A stretch of 64,000 nt of DNA, taken from contig NZ_JAKILA010000001.1 in the NCBI RefSeq assembly GCF_023283885.1, positions 62,001 through 126,000 on the forward strand, in the 5' to 3' direction. The translations under genes were made by a program, and so were the position numbers. Positions 19,825-29,425 of this stretch are shown here, one piece after another. The notes beneath the pieces are model-generated. The model was not told where the DNA came from. It searched no databases and worked only from the letters and a program-made list of their open reading frames with translations. The stretch is from Shewanella basaltis. Lineage in GTDB: Bacteria; Pseudomonadota; Gammaproteobacteria; Enterobacterales; Shewanellaceae. Within the stretch, counting starts at the first letter, position 1; every line of letters starts with the position of its first letter.

Positions 19825-21873
19825 TTATAACTTTTCGGTTACGATTTTTGGAGTAACAAAGATTAACAGCTCTTGGCGCTCGTTGGAATCTGAAGTGTTT
19901 CTGAATAAAAATCCAACTAACGGAATGTCACCTAAAATAGGCACTTTGCTTACACTACTGATTAGGTTTTGCTGATAAATCCCGCCCAATACAATTGTTT
20001 CACCATTATTCACAAGCACTTGAGTTCCAATACGCTGCGTATCAATTGCCACAGCATCACCCGTACCCGTTGACACAGTTGTACCTTGTGAGTCTTGTGT
20101 AATTTCAAGATCTAAAATAACGCGGTCATCGGGTGTAATTTGCGGTGTTACACGTAATGACAATACCGCTTTTTTAAAGCTTACCGTGGTTGCTCCACTA
20201 GAAGCAGATTCAACATAAGGGATTTCAACACCCTGCTCAATATATGCCGACTTCTGATTTGACGTCGTAATACGCGGGCTGGCAATAATTTCGCCTTTGT
20301 TTTCTTGTTCTAATGCGCTTAGCTCAAAATCCAGTACGGTACCGTCGGCCAGTTTTGCAACATGAAAAGCAATACTAGACGCTGATGTGGCCGCTGAAGG
20401 TAAGTTCACATTTAACCTGTCATCAATACTTGGAATGGTGCCACCGGCAATGCTCGCAGCCCCCTCAAGCGTACCAGAAGTGCCATCTGAGCCTTGTTGA
20501 TCGGTTATCCCCCAACGCACCCCAAGATCTTCGCTCACATCGTCTTTTACGGTTACCATGCGTGCTTCAATTAATACCTGTTTAATCGGTATATCGAGCA
20601 CTTCAATTAAGCGATGTATATTTTCTAAAATTTCTGCAGTGTCTTTAACCAGTAAGGTATTTGTACGTTCATCTACAGCCACACTGCCGCGATTAGATAG
20701 CAAGGTGGAGTCGGTCGTTTTAAGTAACTCTGCAATATCGATAGCTTTAGCATAATTAATTTGCAGGTACTCTGAAAACAAAGGCGCTAGCTCTTTAACT
20801 TCTTGCTGATTTTTTAGATCATTACTTTCTCTGATGGCCAATTCTTCACTTGGCGCAACCATTAAAATATTTCCTTCGATTCGTTTATCAAGACCTTTGG
20901 TTTGCAAGATTAAATCTAGCGCTTGGTCCCAAGGCACATCATCTAGGCGTAATGTAATTTCACCTTCAACGGTATCACTGGTCACTAAGTTAAAATTATT
21001 GTAATCAGCAATAATTTGCAGCACTGTGCGCACTGAAATATTTTGAAAGTTTAAAGAAAGTGAACGACCATTGTATTTTTTGGCTTCTTTTGCGACAGAT
21101 ACACGCTCAATTTTATCAATGCTAACTTTAAATACATCACCGTCTTGACGGTAGTTGTAATCATAGTTACCCGCTATATCAACCATAATACGTGCGGTTA
21201 AGTCATCTTTAAACGTTTCAAAACTACTTACTGGTGTGGCAAAGTCCTGTACGTCCATGACGTACAGTAAGTCATTACCAATATCGGTATTGTATAGTTT
21301 AATTTCGAGCTTAGAACCCACCTGTTCCACATTCGCTGCAACTGAACGATTGTTTAAATTAAACAGTATTTCACCACCACCGGTTTTATTGCGACGAAAA
21401 TCAATACTTTTAATGCCATTAACAAATGGATTACTTGCTTGGCTTGGCCCAGCGACATCGTCGTTAATCGTTAACCGATAACTGTTACCAACAATTTTAC
21501 CTTGGTATGGTTTAACGTTATTTAACGCAACAACAATTTGTAAATCGCCGCCTTGTTGTTGTGCAGTCAGCTTTTCAACACCAACACTTTCTATCGGTAT
21601 TACCCCTTTATTTAAATTAGAAATAGTGTCAGCAAAATTAAGCATAATTTCTGCAGGCTCTGCTGAAAGATCCACTGTAGGCGATGTCACAGCTGATTCA
21701 AAAACAAGTTCTAATTCTAATTGGTGATCAACCATAGAATGGTATTTAACGTCCATTAGACGATTAGCAGCTAATGCATTTGGCACAATGCCAACCATTA
21801 ATATTGCACCGATAAGCGCTCTACAAAATGATGAGTTTGTTATTGCTTTTTTCATCGCGGCAGAAGATTCCAT
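19825..21873 (-). CDS. pilQ: Type IV pilus secretin
   Basis: 682 residues. Signal peptide (about 1-35, ends NALAAN), one or two AMIN domains (about 40-250) that bind peptidoglycan, a secretin N-domain (SLNFQNISVRTVLQIIADYNNF), and the C-terminal secretin pore with VPILGDIPLVGFLFR and LLIFVTPKIV. PilQ forms the outer-membrane pore through which the pilus extends. The ATG at 21873 has a GAGGG site; an internal ATG at 21855 lacks one. Last gene of pilMNOPQ. Confidence 0.97.
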   Translation of the reverse strand: MESSAAMKKAITNSSFCRALIGAILMVGIVPNALAANRLMDVKYHSMVDHQLELELVFESAVTSPTVDLSAEPAEIMLNFADTISNLNKGVIPIESVGVEKLTAQQQGGDLQIVVALNNVKPYQGKIVGNSYRLTINDDVAGPSQASNPFVNGIKSIDFRRNKTGGGEILFNLNNRSVAANVEQVGSKLEIKLYNTDIGNDLLYVMDVQDFATPVSSFETFKDDLTARIMVDIAGNYDYNYRQDGDVFKVSIDKIERVSVAKEAKKYNGRSLSLNFQNISVRTVLQIIADYNNFNLVTSDTVEGEITLRLDDVPWDQALDLILQTKGLDKRIEGNILMVAPSEELAIRESNDLKNQQEVKELAPLFSEYLQINYAKAIDIAELLKTTDSTLLSNRGSVAVDERTNTLLVKDTAEILENIHRLIEVLDIPIKQVLIEARMVTVKDDVSEDLGVRWGITDQQGSDGTSGTLEGAASIAGGTIPSIDDRLNVNLPSAATSASSIAFHVAKLADGTVLDFELSALEQENKGEIIASPRITTSNQKSAYIEQGVEIPYVESASSGATTVSFKKAVLSLRVTPQITPDDRVILDLEITQDSQGTTVSTGTGDAVAIDTQRIGTQVLVNNGETIVLGGIYQQNLISSVSKVPILGDIPLVGFLFRNTSDSNERQELLIFVTPKIVTEKL

Positions 21874-21894
21874 TATTCCCTCATCCTTCGCACG

Positions 21895-22413
21895 TTATTT
21901 TCCTGACAGTTCTAAATTACTGGATCTTTCTGCCCAGCAACCCGAACCATCAGGGATTAATTCAATAATTTCGATAAATTGCGGAGTTACTTTAGCAATT
22001 CGGCCATGGTAAAGCCCTAAATATTCACCTACCCCTAAACGATAAACATTGGCATCAGTTGATTCAACCAACGCCCAAATCGTCCCGTCTTCACTTAGGG
22101 TTCCGCGCATTCTTAAATTGTCCAGTGCGTATGTTTCTAAACGCCCTTTTCGACGGTTTAAGTCCGGTTGTAAACAGTCCTTAGACGTATCAATCACTTC
22201 TTCTGTTAGCTCCCTGGACGGCGGCACAAAAGGACTACGCATAAGTTCTGCTTGATATTCAAAATGTTCAAACTTAGGTGTTTCTTTTAAAGGCGGAATA
22301 CGTGCGACATGTTGCGCCTTAGTAGTAGTAACAAATAGCTCTAAATCACTGCGTTCGCCAATACAACCGGTCAATAAAAGCAACATTACGCCATAAAGAG
22401 GTAATAATTTCAT
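21895..22413 (-). CDS. pilP: Type IV pilus assembly lipoprotein PilP
   Basis: 172 residues. Lipobox LLTGC (Cys about residue 17). A disordered proline-containing linker (PPLKETPKFEHFEYQAELMRSPFVPP) leads to a small beta-domain (about 90-165, LRMRGTL...WALVEST...VYRLGVGEYLG). PilP links PilN/PilO in the inner membrane to PilQ. The start overlaps the pilO stop by one base. Confidence 0.96.
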   Translation of the reverse strand: MKLLPLYGVMLLLLTGCIGERSDLELFVTTTKAQHVARIPPLKETPKFEHFEYQAELMRSPFVPPSRELTEEVIDTSKDCLQPDLNRRKGRLETYALDNLRMRGTLSEDGTIWALVESTDANVYRLGVGEYLGLYHGRIAKVTPQFIEIIELIPDGSGCWAERSSNLELSGK

Positions 22414-23030
22414 TATTGTGCCCCCTTATTATTCGCTTGCGATAATTCAGCACCTTCTTTAAAGCGATAGGTTTTGGCTAATATGTCCATCGACAATTCG
22501 CCTGCGTCATTTCGCTTAATCACAAAGTCATGCAAGCTGACAATACGAGGCAGTTTTGCAACACCACTGACCATATTACCAATTTCGTGATAATCACCTT
22601 CTACAGCCATTTTAATCGGGAACTCAATATAAAAATCACGCTCAATTTCATTGTCCCAATCAAGGCTGTTAATTCTCAATCCTGCATCGGTTGCAACAAA
22701 AGTCAGGTCATCTAATAAGCCTGGCATTTCGTTTTCAGAAGGCAGCATTTTTAATAGTTCAGCAAACTGGGCTTCCATGACGACGAGCTGTTCACGATAT
22801 AATTTTAGATTTGCAGCTAAACGATATTTATTTTCAAAATCTTCGCGCAACTGAATTTCTTTAGCTTGTTCAGCTTCCATAATATCAATAGCATCAGCAA
22901 TAAATAAATAATAACTACCGCCAATAACGCAAATTGATAAAAAAGCTGCAAAGACTATTTTGACTAATTTAGGCCAACCACCAATATTTTCAAAATCGAT
23001 ATCATTAAATTGATCTAGGTCGAGATTCAT
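22413..23030 (-). CDS. pilO: Type IV pilus inner-membrane platform protein PilO
   Basis: 205 residues: short cytoplasmic N-terminus, one transmembrane helix (about 26-48), coiled coil (about 50-95), then a ferredoxin-like periplasmic domain (about 105-190). PilO heterodimerises with PilN and binds PilP. The start overlaps pilN by 4 bp (ATGA). Normal size. Confidence 0.96.
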   Translation of the reverse strand: MNLDLDQFNDIDFENIGGWPKLVKIVFAAFLSICVIGGSYYLFIADAIDIMEAEQAKEIQLREDFENKYRLAANLKLYREQLVVMEAQFAELLKMLPSENEMPGLLDDLTFVATDAGLRINSLDWDNEIERDFYIEFPIKMAVEGDYHEIGNMVSGVAKLPRIVSLHDFVIKRNDAGELSMDILAKTYRFKEGAELSQANNKGAQ

Positions 23031-23611
23031 TTTCTCGCTCCTTGGCTGGTATCGACAGCTGTTGACTGTGAATCATCGCGAATGGTTACGCGTAATTTAA
23101 AGCTTTGTAGCTGCCTTAACTCCTCGTTTTGCGTCACGATTGATTGCATATTCGGATCGTTCAGGTATGAAGATGTCTTCACCTTTCTCATCATATTGGC
23201 AACATTATTGTTAGATTCGCTTCGTCCCTCAATCCACAAAATACTGCCTTTCTTCTCAATACTAGAAAGATAAATACCGGGTGGCACAATACGAACTAAC
23301 TCATCTAATACATGAGTCGGTAAATTACGAGACTGTTGTAAATTAAGAATAATCTCTGTGCGACGCTCAATATCTTGTTTACGCTCAGTGATTTTTCTAA
23401 TCTCAGCAATTTGAGTATCTAATAAAGCGATTTCAGATTGCAGATAGGCGTTTCTCTGACGCTGATCATCTGTGACCACTTCTAAAAAGCTTAAAAATAA
23501 ATAAATGACGAGCGACGTAACCAGAAAGACTAGCGCTAAAATACCAATATAGTCGCGCTTTTGTTTTTCTCTGGCCTCTTCACGCCATGGTAATAAGTTT
23601 ATGTTCGCCAT
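23027..23611 (-). CDS. pilN: Type IV pilus inner-membrane platform protein PilN
   Basis: 194 residues. The start at 23611 is chosen because it gives the hallmark MANINLLPWRE N-terminus, which docks into PilM, and has AAGGAG 9 bases upstream; the frame is open to 23641. Transmembrane helix about 22-44, then coiled coil and a periplasmic ferredoxin-like domain. Overlaps the pilM 3' end by 13 bp. Confidence 0.96.
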   Translation of the reverse strand: MANINLLPWREEAREKQKRDYIGILALVFLVTSLVIYLFLSFLEVVTDDQRQRNAYLQSEIALLDTQIAEIRKITERKQDIERRTEIILNLQQSRNLPTHVLDELVRIVPPGIYLSSIEKKGSILWIEGRSESNNNVANMMRKVKTSSYLNDPNMQSIVTQNEELRQLQSFKLRVTIRDDSQSTAVDTSQGARK

Positions 23612-24678
23612 TGAGCATAACTCCTTAGCGCAAGACCACATGCCACCATATACTTACTCATATTTGGCTGAAGTTGGCTTTTCATTGTATCGTCTGCGTG
23701 TAAACAGCCTTGAAAAGGGTCTGCAACCATAGCTAGCGCACCTAACTCGTTTGTGAGTAACTCGGCCAAGCCTTCTAATTTTGCAGTTCCACCACATAAC
23801 ACAAGGTAATCGACTTTCTCTCGACCACTGGCTGTACAGTAAATTTGGAGAGTACGCTTTATTTGTTGTAATAATTGGGTTTGAAAGGGTGATAACACTT
23901 CGAACATATAGTTTCGAGGTAACTGCCCTGTCACCTTTGCGCGTTCAGCTTCATCATGTGGCATGCCATAAAATGACAAAATAGATTGAGTAAATAACTC
24001 ACCACCGAACGCTTGCTCTCTAATGAAAGTCGTCTCACCTTTTTCGACAACAGCAAATGTTGTCATGTTGGCGCCAATATCAATCATGGCAATCGATTTT
24101 TGTTTTGCGCCTTCAGGTAGCTGACCATAAATCAATTCGGCCGAGCGCCCTAATGCATAAGCTTCAACGTCGACAACTTTTACGTCCAGCTCTACAGCAT
24201 CAAGCGCGTCAACTCTCGAGTCAATATTTTCACTTCGGCAAGCACTTAACAGCACATCAACTTTGGTAGGATCGGTCACATTTGGACTCAATCGCTCAAA
24301 ATCAATACTGACTTCGTCAAGAGAATAAGGGATCAAGTTGTCAGCTTCAATTTCGATTTGCGCTTCCATCTCTTCTTCGTTTAAGGCTGCATCCATGTAA
24401 ATGACTTTGGTCATTACTGCAGAACCAGAAACGGCAACGGCAGCGTATTTAACCGATTTAGGCAAAATACGCTTAATTTGTCGCAACGACTCAAGCACAG
24501 CTTCAGAATCGCGAATATCATGATCGACTACAGCTCCTTTTTTTACAGGAACTGACGCATGATTTTGAATTTTATATCCATCTGCAGTCTTGCTCAACAA
24601 AATGGCTTTTATTTCATGAGACCCAATATCAATCCCAACCATTTGAGGTGCTTGACGCTTCCATAGTTTAGAAAGCAT
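23599..24678 (-). CDS. pilM: Type IV pilus actin-like ATPase PilM
   Basis: 359 residues, actin/FtsA fold: MVGIDIGSHEIKAI (phosphate-1), SIAMIDIGANMTTFAVV (phosphate-2) and LVLCGGTAKLEGL (adenosine). PilM is cytoplasmic and binds the N-terminal peptide of PilN, coupling the motor to the envelope complex. First gene of pilMNOPQ; divergent from mrcA, the conserved arrangement in gammaproteobacteria. Confidence 0.97.
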   Translation of the reverse strand: MLSKLWKRQAPQMVGIDIGSHEIKAILLSKTADGYKIQNHASVPVKKGAVVDHDIRDSEAVLESLRQIKRILPKSVKYAAVAVSGSAVMTKVIYMDAALNEEEMEAQIEIEADNLIPYSLDEVSIDFERLSPNVTDPTKVDVLLSACRSENIDSRVDALDAVELDVKVVDVEAYALGRSAELIYGQLPEGAKQKSIAMIDIGANMTTFAVVEKGETTFIREQAFGGELFTQSILSFYGMPHDEAERAKVTGQLPRNYMFEVLSPFQTQLLQQIKRTLQIYCTASGREKVDYLVLCGGTAKLEGLAELLTNELGALAMVADPFQGCLHADDTMKSQLQPNMSKYMVACGLALRSYAQWRT

Positions 24679-24737
24679 AGTCCGTCATCACAATTCTATT
24701 ATTTTGTAAGAGATTAGCACATAATTAACTCGTTATT

Positions 24738-24775
24738 AGTATTTGTATAAAATGTTTCTTCATTTTACAAATACT
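24738..24775. promoter_or_regulatory. Inverted repeat in the pilM-mrcA divergent promoter region
   Basis: Ten-base arms AGTATTTGTA (24738-24747) and TACAAATACT (24766-24775) flank an 18-bp centre in the 185-bp region between divergent pilM and mrcA. Spacing and symmetry would suit an operator or a transcript hairpin. No regulator is assigned. Confidence 0.4.
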
Positions 24776-24863
24776 ATTTTAACTCGATCATGTTTTACTT
24801 CACCAAAAACACTGTGGCTTATATACTATCACTACTTTTTTTGTTTTTTCTTGGAATTATCGA

Positions 24864-27452
24864 GTGAAATGGTTTAAACGTTTATTAATCGCCTTTTTTA
24901 GCCTATCACTTTTAGGAGTTGCGGCGATTACTGCTGCTTACTTCTATGTGTTACCCGACTTGCCGGACGTTAATTCATTAAAAACAGTCCAATTGCAAAC
25001 CCCATTGCGTATTTACAGCAAAGACGGGAAGCTTATTTCACAATTTGGCGAAAAACGTCGTATTCCGGTTGAGTACGATGATGTACCCGTACAATTAATT
25101 AACGCGGTTCTAGACACCGAAGACGCGCGTTTTTTTGAGCACCGCGGTATTGACCCTATAGGGATTATCCGTGCAGCGACGATTTTGATCACCACGGGTA
25201 AAAAAAGCCAAGGAGCCAGTACAATTACTCAACAGGTGGCTCGTGGATTCTTTTTATCTAACGAAAAAACCTATATTCGTAAAATTAAAGAGATTTTTTT
25301 AGCATTAAAAATTGAAAAAGCCTTAACGAAAAAAGAAATTTTAGCACTGTATTTAAATCGCTCATTTTTGGGTAACCGAGCCTACGGCGTTGGCGCTGCA
25401 GCACAAGTGTATTATGGCAAAGAACTTCACCAGCTCACACTCCCCGAAATGGCAATGATTGCTGGCCTGCCTCAAGCACCATCAGCAGCCAACCCGATAA
25501 GAAATCCAGAACGCGCAGTTGCACGCCGCAACTGGGTATTAAGTCGCATGCTTGAAAAACGCAATATTACTCAGGCCGAATATGAAGAAGCGATTAACAG
25601 CCCATCAACGGCTAAATATCATGGGGCTGAGATTGATTTATATGCACCATATATTTCGGAGATGGCGCGTGATTACATGATACAAAAGTACGGTGAAGAG
25701 GCTGCGTATACCAATGGTTACAATGTCTATACCACTATTTCATCTGACTTACAGTTAATGGCTCAAGAATCATTAAGGGATAATGTTTTTGCCTATGACC
25801 AACGTCATGGCTATCGAGGTCCTGCTGCCGAGTTGTGGACAGATACACCTTTAGCTAAAGATGCAATCATTAATACCTTAAAGCGCACGCCATCGATGCA
25901 AGGCATCATCCCAGCAGCAGTAATGAACGTTAGCGAGCAGCAGGCCCAAGTACTCACCAGCGAAGGCAACACCATTACCCTAGAATGGAAAGGGCTAAAA
26001 TGGGCACGCAAATTTATCAGTGATAAGCGTCAAGGCCTGCCACCAAAACAAGCCGCTGAGATACTCACTGCCGGACAGCAAGTGTGGATCCGCCATAATG
26101 GTAAGCATTGGCAATTGTCGCAAATACCCGTGGTATCAAGTGCGACTGTATCACTTGACCCTCACGATGGCGCCATCAGAACATTAGTAGGCGGCTTTAG
26201 TTTTAGTCAAAGCCAGTTTAACCGAGTCACACAAGCAAAACGTCAATTAGGGTCAAATATTAAGCCGTTTATCTATGCGGCTGCGCTAGAAAAAGATTAC
26301 ACCTTAGCAACCTTAATTAATAATGCGCCAATTAATAAGCCCGATATTCGTCAAGGTACAGCGTGGCGCCCTAAAAACTCACCTGATATTTATGGCGGAC
26401 CTACACGCTTACGCGTTGGATTAGCGCAATCGATAAACGTCATGGCGGTGCGTGCAATGCGTCATGCTGGACTCGACAACACAATTAATGAATTGGTTAA
26501 ATTTGGGTTTGATCCTAACGATTTACCGCGAAATGAATCATTGGCATTAGGCTCACCATCTGTCACACCTTTACAGGTAGCAACTGCGTTTAACGTATTT
26601 GCTAATGGTGGATATTTAGTTGAACCGTACTTTATCGATCATATCACTGATGGTTACGACAATATGATTGAACAAACAATACCTGCTATTGCGTGTAGTA
26701 AACCACAAGATACGAGTGCACCAATAACTGACCTTGATGACCCATTTGCAGCAATGGCTGAGGAGTTATCTCAACCTGTTACAAAGCAAGCAAATGAGAT
26801 CAACACCAATAATGAATTTGATCCAATGACCCTGAGTGCAGAAGACAACGTATGCAGTAACCCTAACGCACGTTTTGCTAAACAGGTTATTTCAGAACAA
26901 ACGTCATTCTTAATCACAGAAGCCTTGAAGAGCGTTATCTGGGGTGGCGGAGATTGGAGTAAAGGCACAGGCTGGAACGGCACGGCTTGGCGTGCAGCTA
27001 AACTAATTAAACGCCATGATATAGCCGGAAAAACAGGTACGACAAACGAATCTCGTGACACTTGGTTTACCGGATATAATCCAACATTAACCGCGACATT
27101 CTGGGTTGGATTTGATGATCATGGTCGCCAATTAGGTCGCTCGAGCTGGATGGCTAACGGTGAACCAGATCAAATTTCAGGTGGCGAAGCCGGAGCAAAA
27201 ACAGCAGGACCAGGCTGGAATGACTTTATGAATAAAGCACTGGCTGGCACCCCTGAGCATCCTGTGATTCCACCAAAAGGCATTGTGTCTGCGCGGATTG
27301 ATTTAGCCACTGGCAAATTAACTCGTAAAACAGATCACACTACCGAGTTTGAATATTTTGTTGAAGGAACAGAACCAAAAGAATACGTAACTGATACTCA
27401 ACAAAATGGGGAAATATTTATCGACAATGTCGCCGAAGATTTATTCCAGTAA
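24864..27452 (+). CDS. mrcA: Penicillin-binding protein 1A (bifunctional)
   Basis: 862 residues from a GTG start. One N-terminal transmembrane helix (about 8-30). A GT51 glycosyltransferase domain has the catalytic Glu86 in DTEDARFFEHRG and the GASTITQQVAR motif. An OB-like insert follows, then a transpeptidase domain with Ser464 in GSNIKP (SxxK) and KTGTTN at about 723. PBP1A polymerises and cross-links peptidoglycan and needs the outer-membrane activator LpoA, encoded at 7928. A standard PBP1A length. Confidence 0.97.
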   Translation: MKWFKRLLIAFFSLSLLGVAAITAAYFYVLPDLPDVNSLKTVQLQTPLRIYSKDGKLISQFGEKRRIPVEYDDVPVQLINAVLDTEDARFFEHRGIDPIGIIRAATILITTGKKSQGASTITQQVARGFFLSNEKTYIRKIKEIFLALKIEKALTKKEILALYLNRSFLGNRAYGVGAAAQVYYGKELHQLTLPEMAMIAGLPQAPSAANPIRNPERAVARRNWVLSRMLEKRNITQAEYEEAINSPSTAKYHGAEIDLYAPYISEMARDYMIQKYGEEAAYTNGYNVYTTISSDLQLMAQESLRDNVFAYDQRHGYRGPAAELWTDTPLAKDAIINTLKRTPSMQGIIPAAVMNVSEQQAQVLTSEGNTITLEWKGLKWARKFISDKRQGLPPKQAAEILTAGQQVWIRHNGKHWQLSQIPVVSSATVSLDPHDGAIRTLVGGFSFSQSQFNRVTQAKRQLGSNIKPFIYAAALEKDYTLATLINNAPINKPDIRQGTAWRPKNSPDIYGGPTRLRVGLAQSINVMAVRAMRHAGLDNTINELVKFGFDPNDLPRNESLALGSPSVTPLQVATAFNVFANGGYLVEPYFIDHITDGYDNMIEQTIPAIACSKPQDTSAPITDLDDPFAAMAEELSQPVTKQANEINTNNEFDPMTLSAEDNVCSNPNARFAKQVISEQTSFLITEALKSVIWGGGDWSKGTGWNGTAWRAAKLIKRHDIAGKTGTTNESRDTWFTGYNPTLTATFWVGFDDHGRQLGRSSWMANGEPDQISGGEAGAKTAGPGWNDFMNKALAGTPEHPVIPPKGIVSARIDLATGKLTRKTDHTTEFEYFVEGTEPKEYVTDTQQNGEIFIDNVAEDLFQ

Positions 27453-27477
27453 GTAAGCTATTTAAAAGTACGTTAAT

Positions 27478-27507
27478 AAAAAAGCCATTCACTCGAATGG
27501 CTTTTTT
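27478..27507. terminator. Bidirectional terminator between mrcA and the nucleotidase gene
   Basis: Perfect stem AAAAAAGCCATTC / GAATGGCTTTTTT with an ACTC loop, between convergent stops at 27452 and 27513. Confidence 0.88.
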
Positions 27508-27512
27508 ATTGC

Positions 27513-28205
27513 TTAATTTGCATGCAATAACTGATGTAACTGTGTTAAATTACTGACTTGATAACTTGGCGCAATATCATCGGTGAGTGGCGCACCATAA
27601 TGATTTAACCAGCAGGTATCGATACCTGCATTCATCCCACCCAAAATATCAGAATGAAGATTATCGCCAACCATTAACACTTGATGCTTCTCTGGCTCGC
27701 CCATTAAATTCAATGCATGGTTAAAAATCGCAATGTCAGGCTTAGCTTTACCTAATTGCTCTGATATGACCACTGGATTAAATGCATCTTGAAACCCAGT
27801 GCGACTTAGACGGATACTTTGCAATTGCGTAAAACCATTGGTAATAATACCTAAATTAACCCGACCGGTTAACGAATCCACTAACTCACGCGCACCAGGT
27901 AAGGGCTGACAAATATCGGCCATCGCGGTTAAAAATTGGCTGTTTAAATACTGAGGCGAAACAGATAATCTTCGAGCCCAATCATTAAACCGTGTATGTT
28001 GTAAATGTGCGGCAGAAATTAATCCATTTTGATATTCAACCCAAAGCGGTTTATTGACTTGCTGATAACGTGCAAAATCATCCGCATTAAATTCAATGTC
28101 AAAACGAGAGAACATTAATTTTAATCCGGCAAACGCATCAAAATGAAATAACGTTTCATCTGCGTCAAATAAAATCCATTTATACTTGCTAAGTAAATTA
28201 GACAT
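27513..28205 (-). CDS. yjjG: YjjG-like pyrimidine 5'-nucleotidase (HAD family)
   Basis: 230 residues. HAD motif I FDADETLFHFD (Asp nucleophile at about 14), motif II GIITNGFTQLQ, motif III Lys in GKAKPD, and motif IV MVGDNLHSDILGG. These match YjjG-type house-cleaning nucleotidases that remove non-canonical pyrimidine nucleoside monophosphates. Starts 40 bp after the end of the kinase gene and may be co-transcribed with it. The exact substrate is inferred from the family. Confidence 0.85.
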   Translation of the reverse strand: MSNLLSKYKWILFDADETLFHFDAFAGLKLMFSRFDIEFNADDFARYQQVNKPLWVEYQNGLISAAHLQHTRFNDWARRLSVSPQYLNSQFLTAMADICQPLPGARELVDSLTGRVNLGIITNGFTQLQSIRLSRTGFQDAFNPVVISEQLGKAKPDIAIFNHALNLMGEPEKHQVLMVGDNLHSDILGGMNAGIDTCWLNHYGAPLTDDIAPSYQVSNLTQLHQLLHAN

Positions 28206-28244
28206 CCAAAAAAACCTTTTTTACGCCATGGCAGCTAAATTAAG

Positions 28245-29312
28245 TTAACTAAACAAAGGCAATAATTGTGACTCTTGTTTAAGTAAACTTTGATAAATCG
28301 TTAACTGATTCATTGCACGGTGAAGATTATGCTGGCTATGCTCAATGGTAAAATACACATCCCCATTTAAGTAATCAGTTAAAAAACGCGTACCAAGCAT
28401 TAATGCCATTACCTTTATCCCTAACCATAAACTTTGCTTTTCTAATGGGGTAATAACAGAACTTAACGCGTTTACATACGCATTTGTGGCGCTAACAATA
28501 ATCTCTGGGCGAGCATAAACATGCGTAAGATTAATCGAATCTTCCGGCTCTGGAGAGCAAAATGCTCGTACCATATCACCAAAGTCATACATTAAATAAC
28601 CCAACATACAGGTATCTAAATCAATAATCGCCATACTCGACATATCGCGCTTATCAAATAACATGTTATTGATTTTGGTGTCATTGTGGCAAATACGCTT
28701 CGGTAACTTTGCTTCAAAATCAGCCAGCAGATGCAAGACATCTGTTTGCGATAACACAAAGTCTGCCCATTGTTGACAGCTTGATAGCCTGTTATGAGCA
28801 TCACCCGACATCGCCAGAGTCAGTTGACTGAATCTCTGAGGCAGATTCAAAAAGTTGGGGATAACATCCACAATGCTATCTTCAGGCATGTCACTTAAGG
28901 CTGAGGCAAAATGACCAAAAGCATACGCGGCAACCTCGGCTTGGTGTGCCTGTGTAACCACTTCAACAGTATGGCTGTTGTCTAGGTAATCAATCGCCCG
29001 CCAAAACCCTTGCTCACCTAAGTTGAGGCCAAGTTCACCAGATTCAGTCAGCACAGGGCTCACCACCTGCAACAAATACTGATTAACTTTCTGCTTAGCA
29101 AGTAAGTGCTGACTCACTTTAGCCGCATTGTTGACGACCACTTCTGGCTGGGTAAAAATCGAGGTGTTGATTCTTTGCAGAACCATTTTACGCGTTGGAT
29201 CAGCCACCAGAAAAGTGTGGTTAATATGCCCATTTCCTAGACGGCTAATGCTTGCATTAGCCGCATTTATACCAAATTGCGGTAAAACAACTTGCCTAAT
29301 ATACTCTATCAA
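28245..29312 (-). CDS. APH/choline-kinase-fold phosphotransferase
   Basis: 355 residues, TTG start with GGGTG upstream. The nucleotide-binding start is GNGHINHTFLV, the catalytic Brenner motif is CHNDTKINNML (about 207-217) and the metal site is IIDLDTCMLG. The overall pattern (LQRINTSIF..., CHNDTKINN) resembles the family that includes N-acetylhexosamine 1-kinase, but sugar, amino-alcohol or other substrates are equally possible. Cytoplasmic. Immediately upstream of the nucleotidase on the same strand. Confidence 0.75.
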   Translation of the reverse strand: MIEYIRQVVLPQFGINAANASISRLGNGHINHTFLVADPTRKMVLQRINTSIFTQPEVVVNNAAKVSQHLLAKQKVNQYLLQVVSPVLTESGELGLNLGEQGFWRAIDYLDNSHTVEVVTQAHQAEVAAYAFGHFASALSDMPEDSIVDVIPNFLNLPQRFSQLTLAMSGDAHNRLSSCQQWADFVLSQTDVLHLLADFEAKLPKRICHNDTKINNMLFDKRDMSSMAIIDLDTCMLGYLMYDFGDMVRAFCSPEPEDSINLTHVYARPEIIVSATNAYVNALSSVITPLEKQSLWLGIKVMALMLGTRFLTDYLNGDVYFTIEHSQHNLHRAMNQLTIYQSLLKQESQLLPLFS

Positions 29313-29425
29313 TCACCCACCCCATCTGGCCTTGCCATAGATTATTCGCTCAGCTTCATACGTGCGGTTTTAACATGCTAAGCATGGGCATACAAAGAAT
29401 ACAGCACTCACAAAAACGCGGCACA

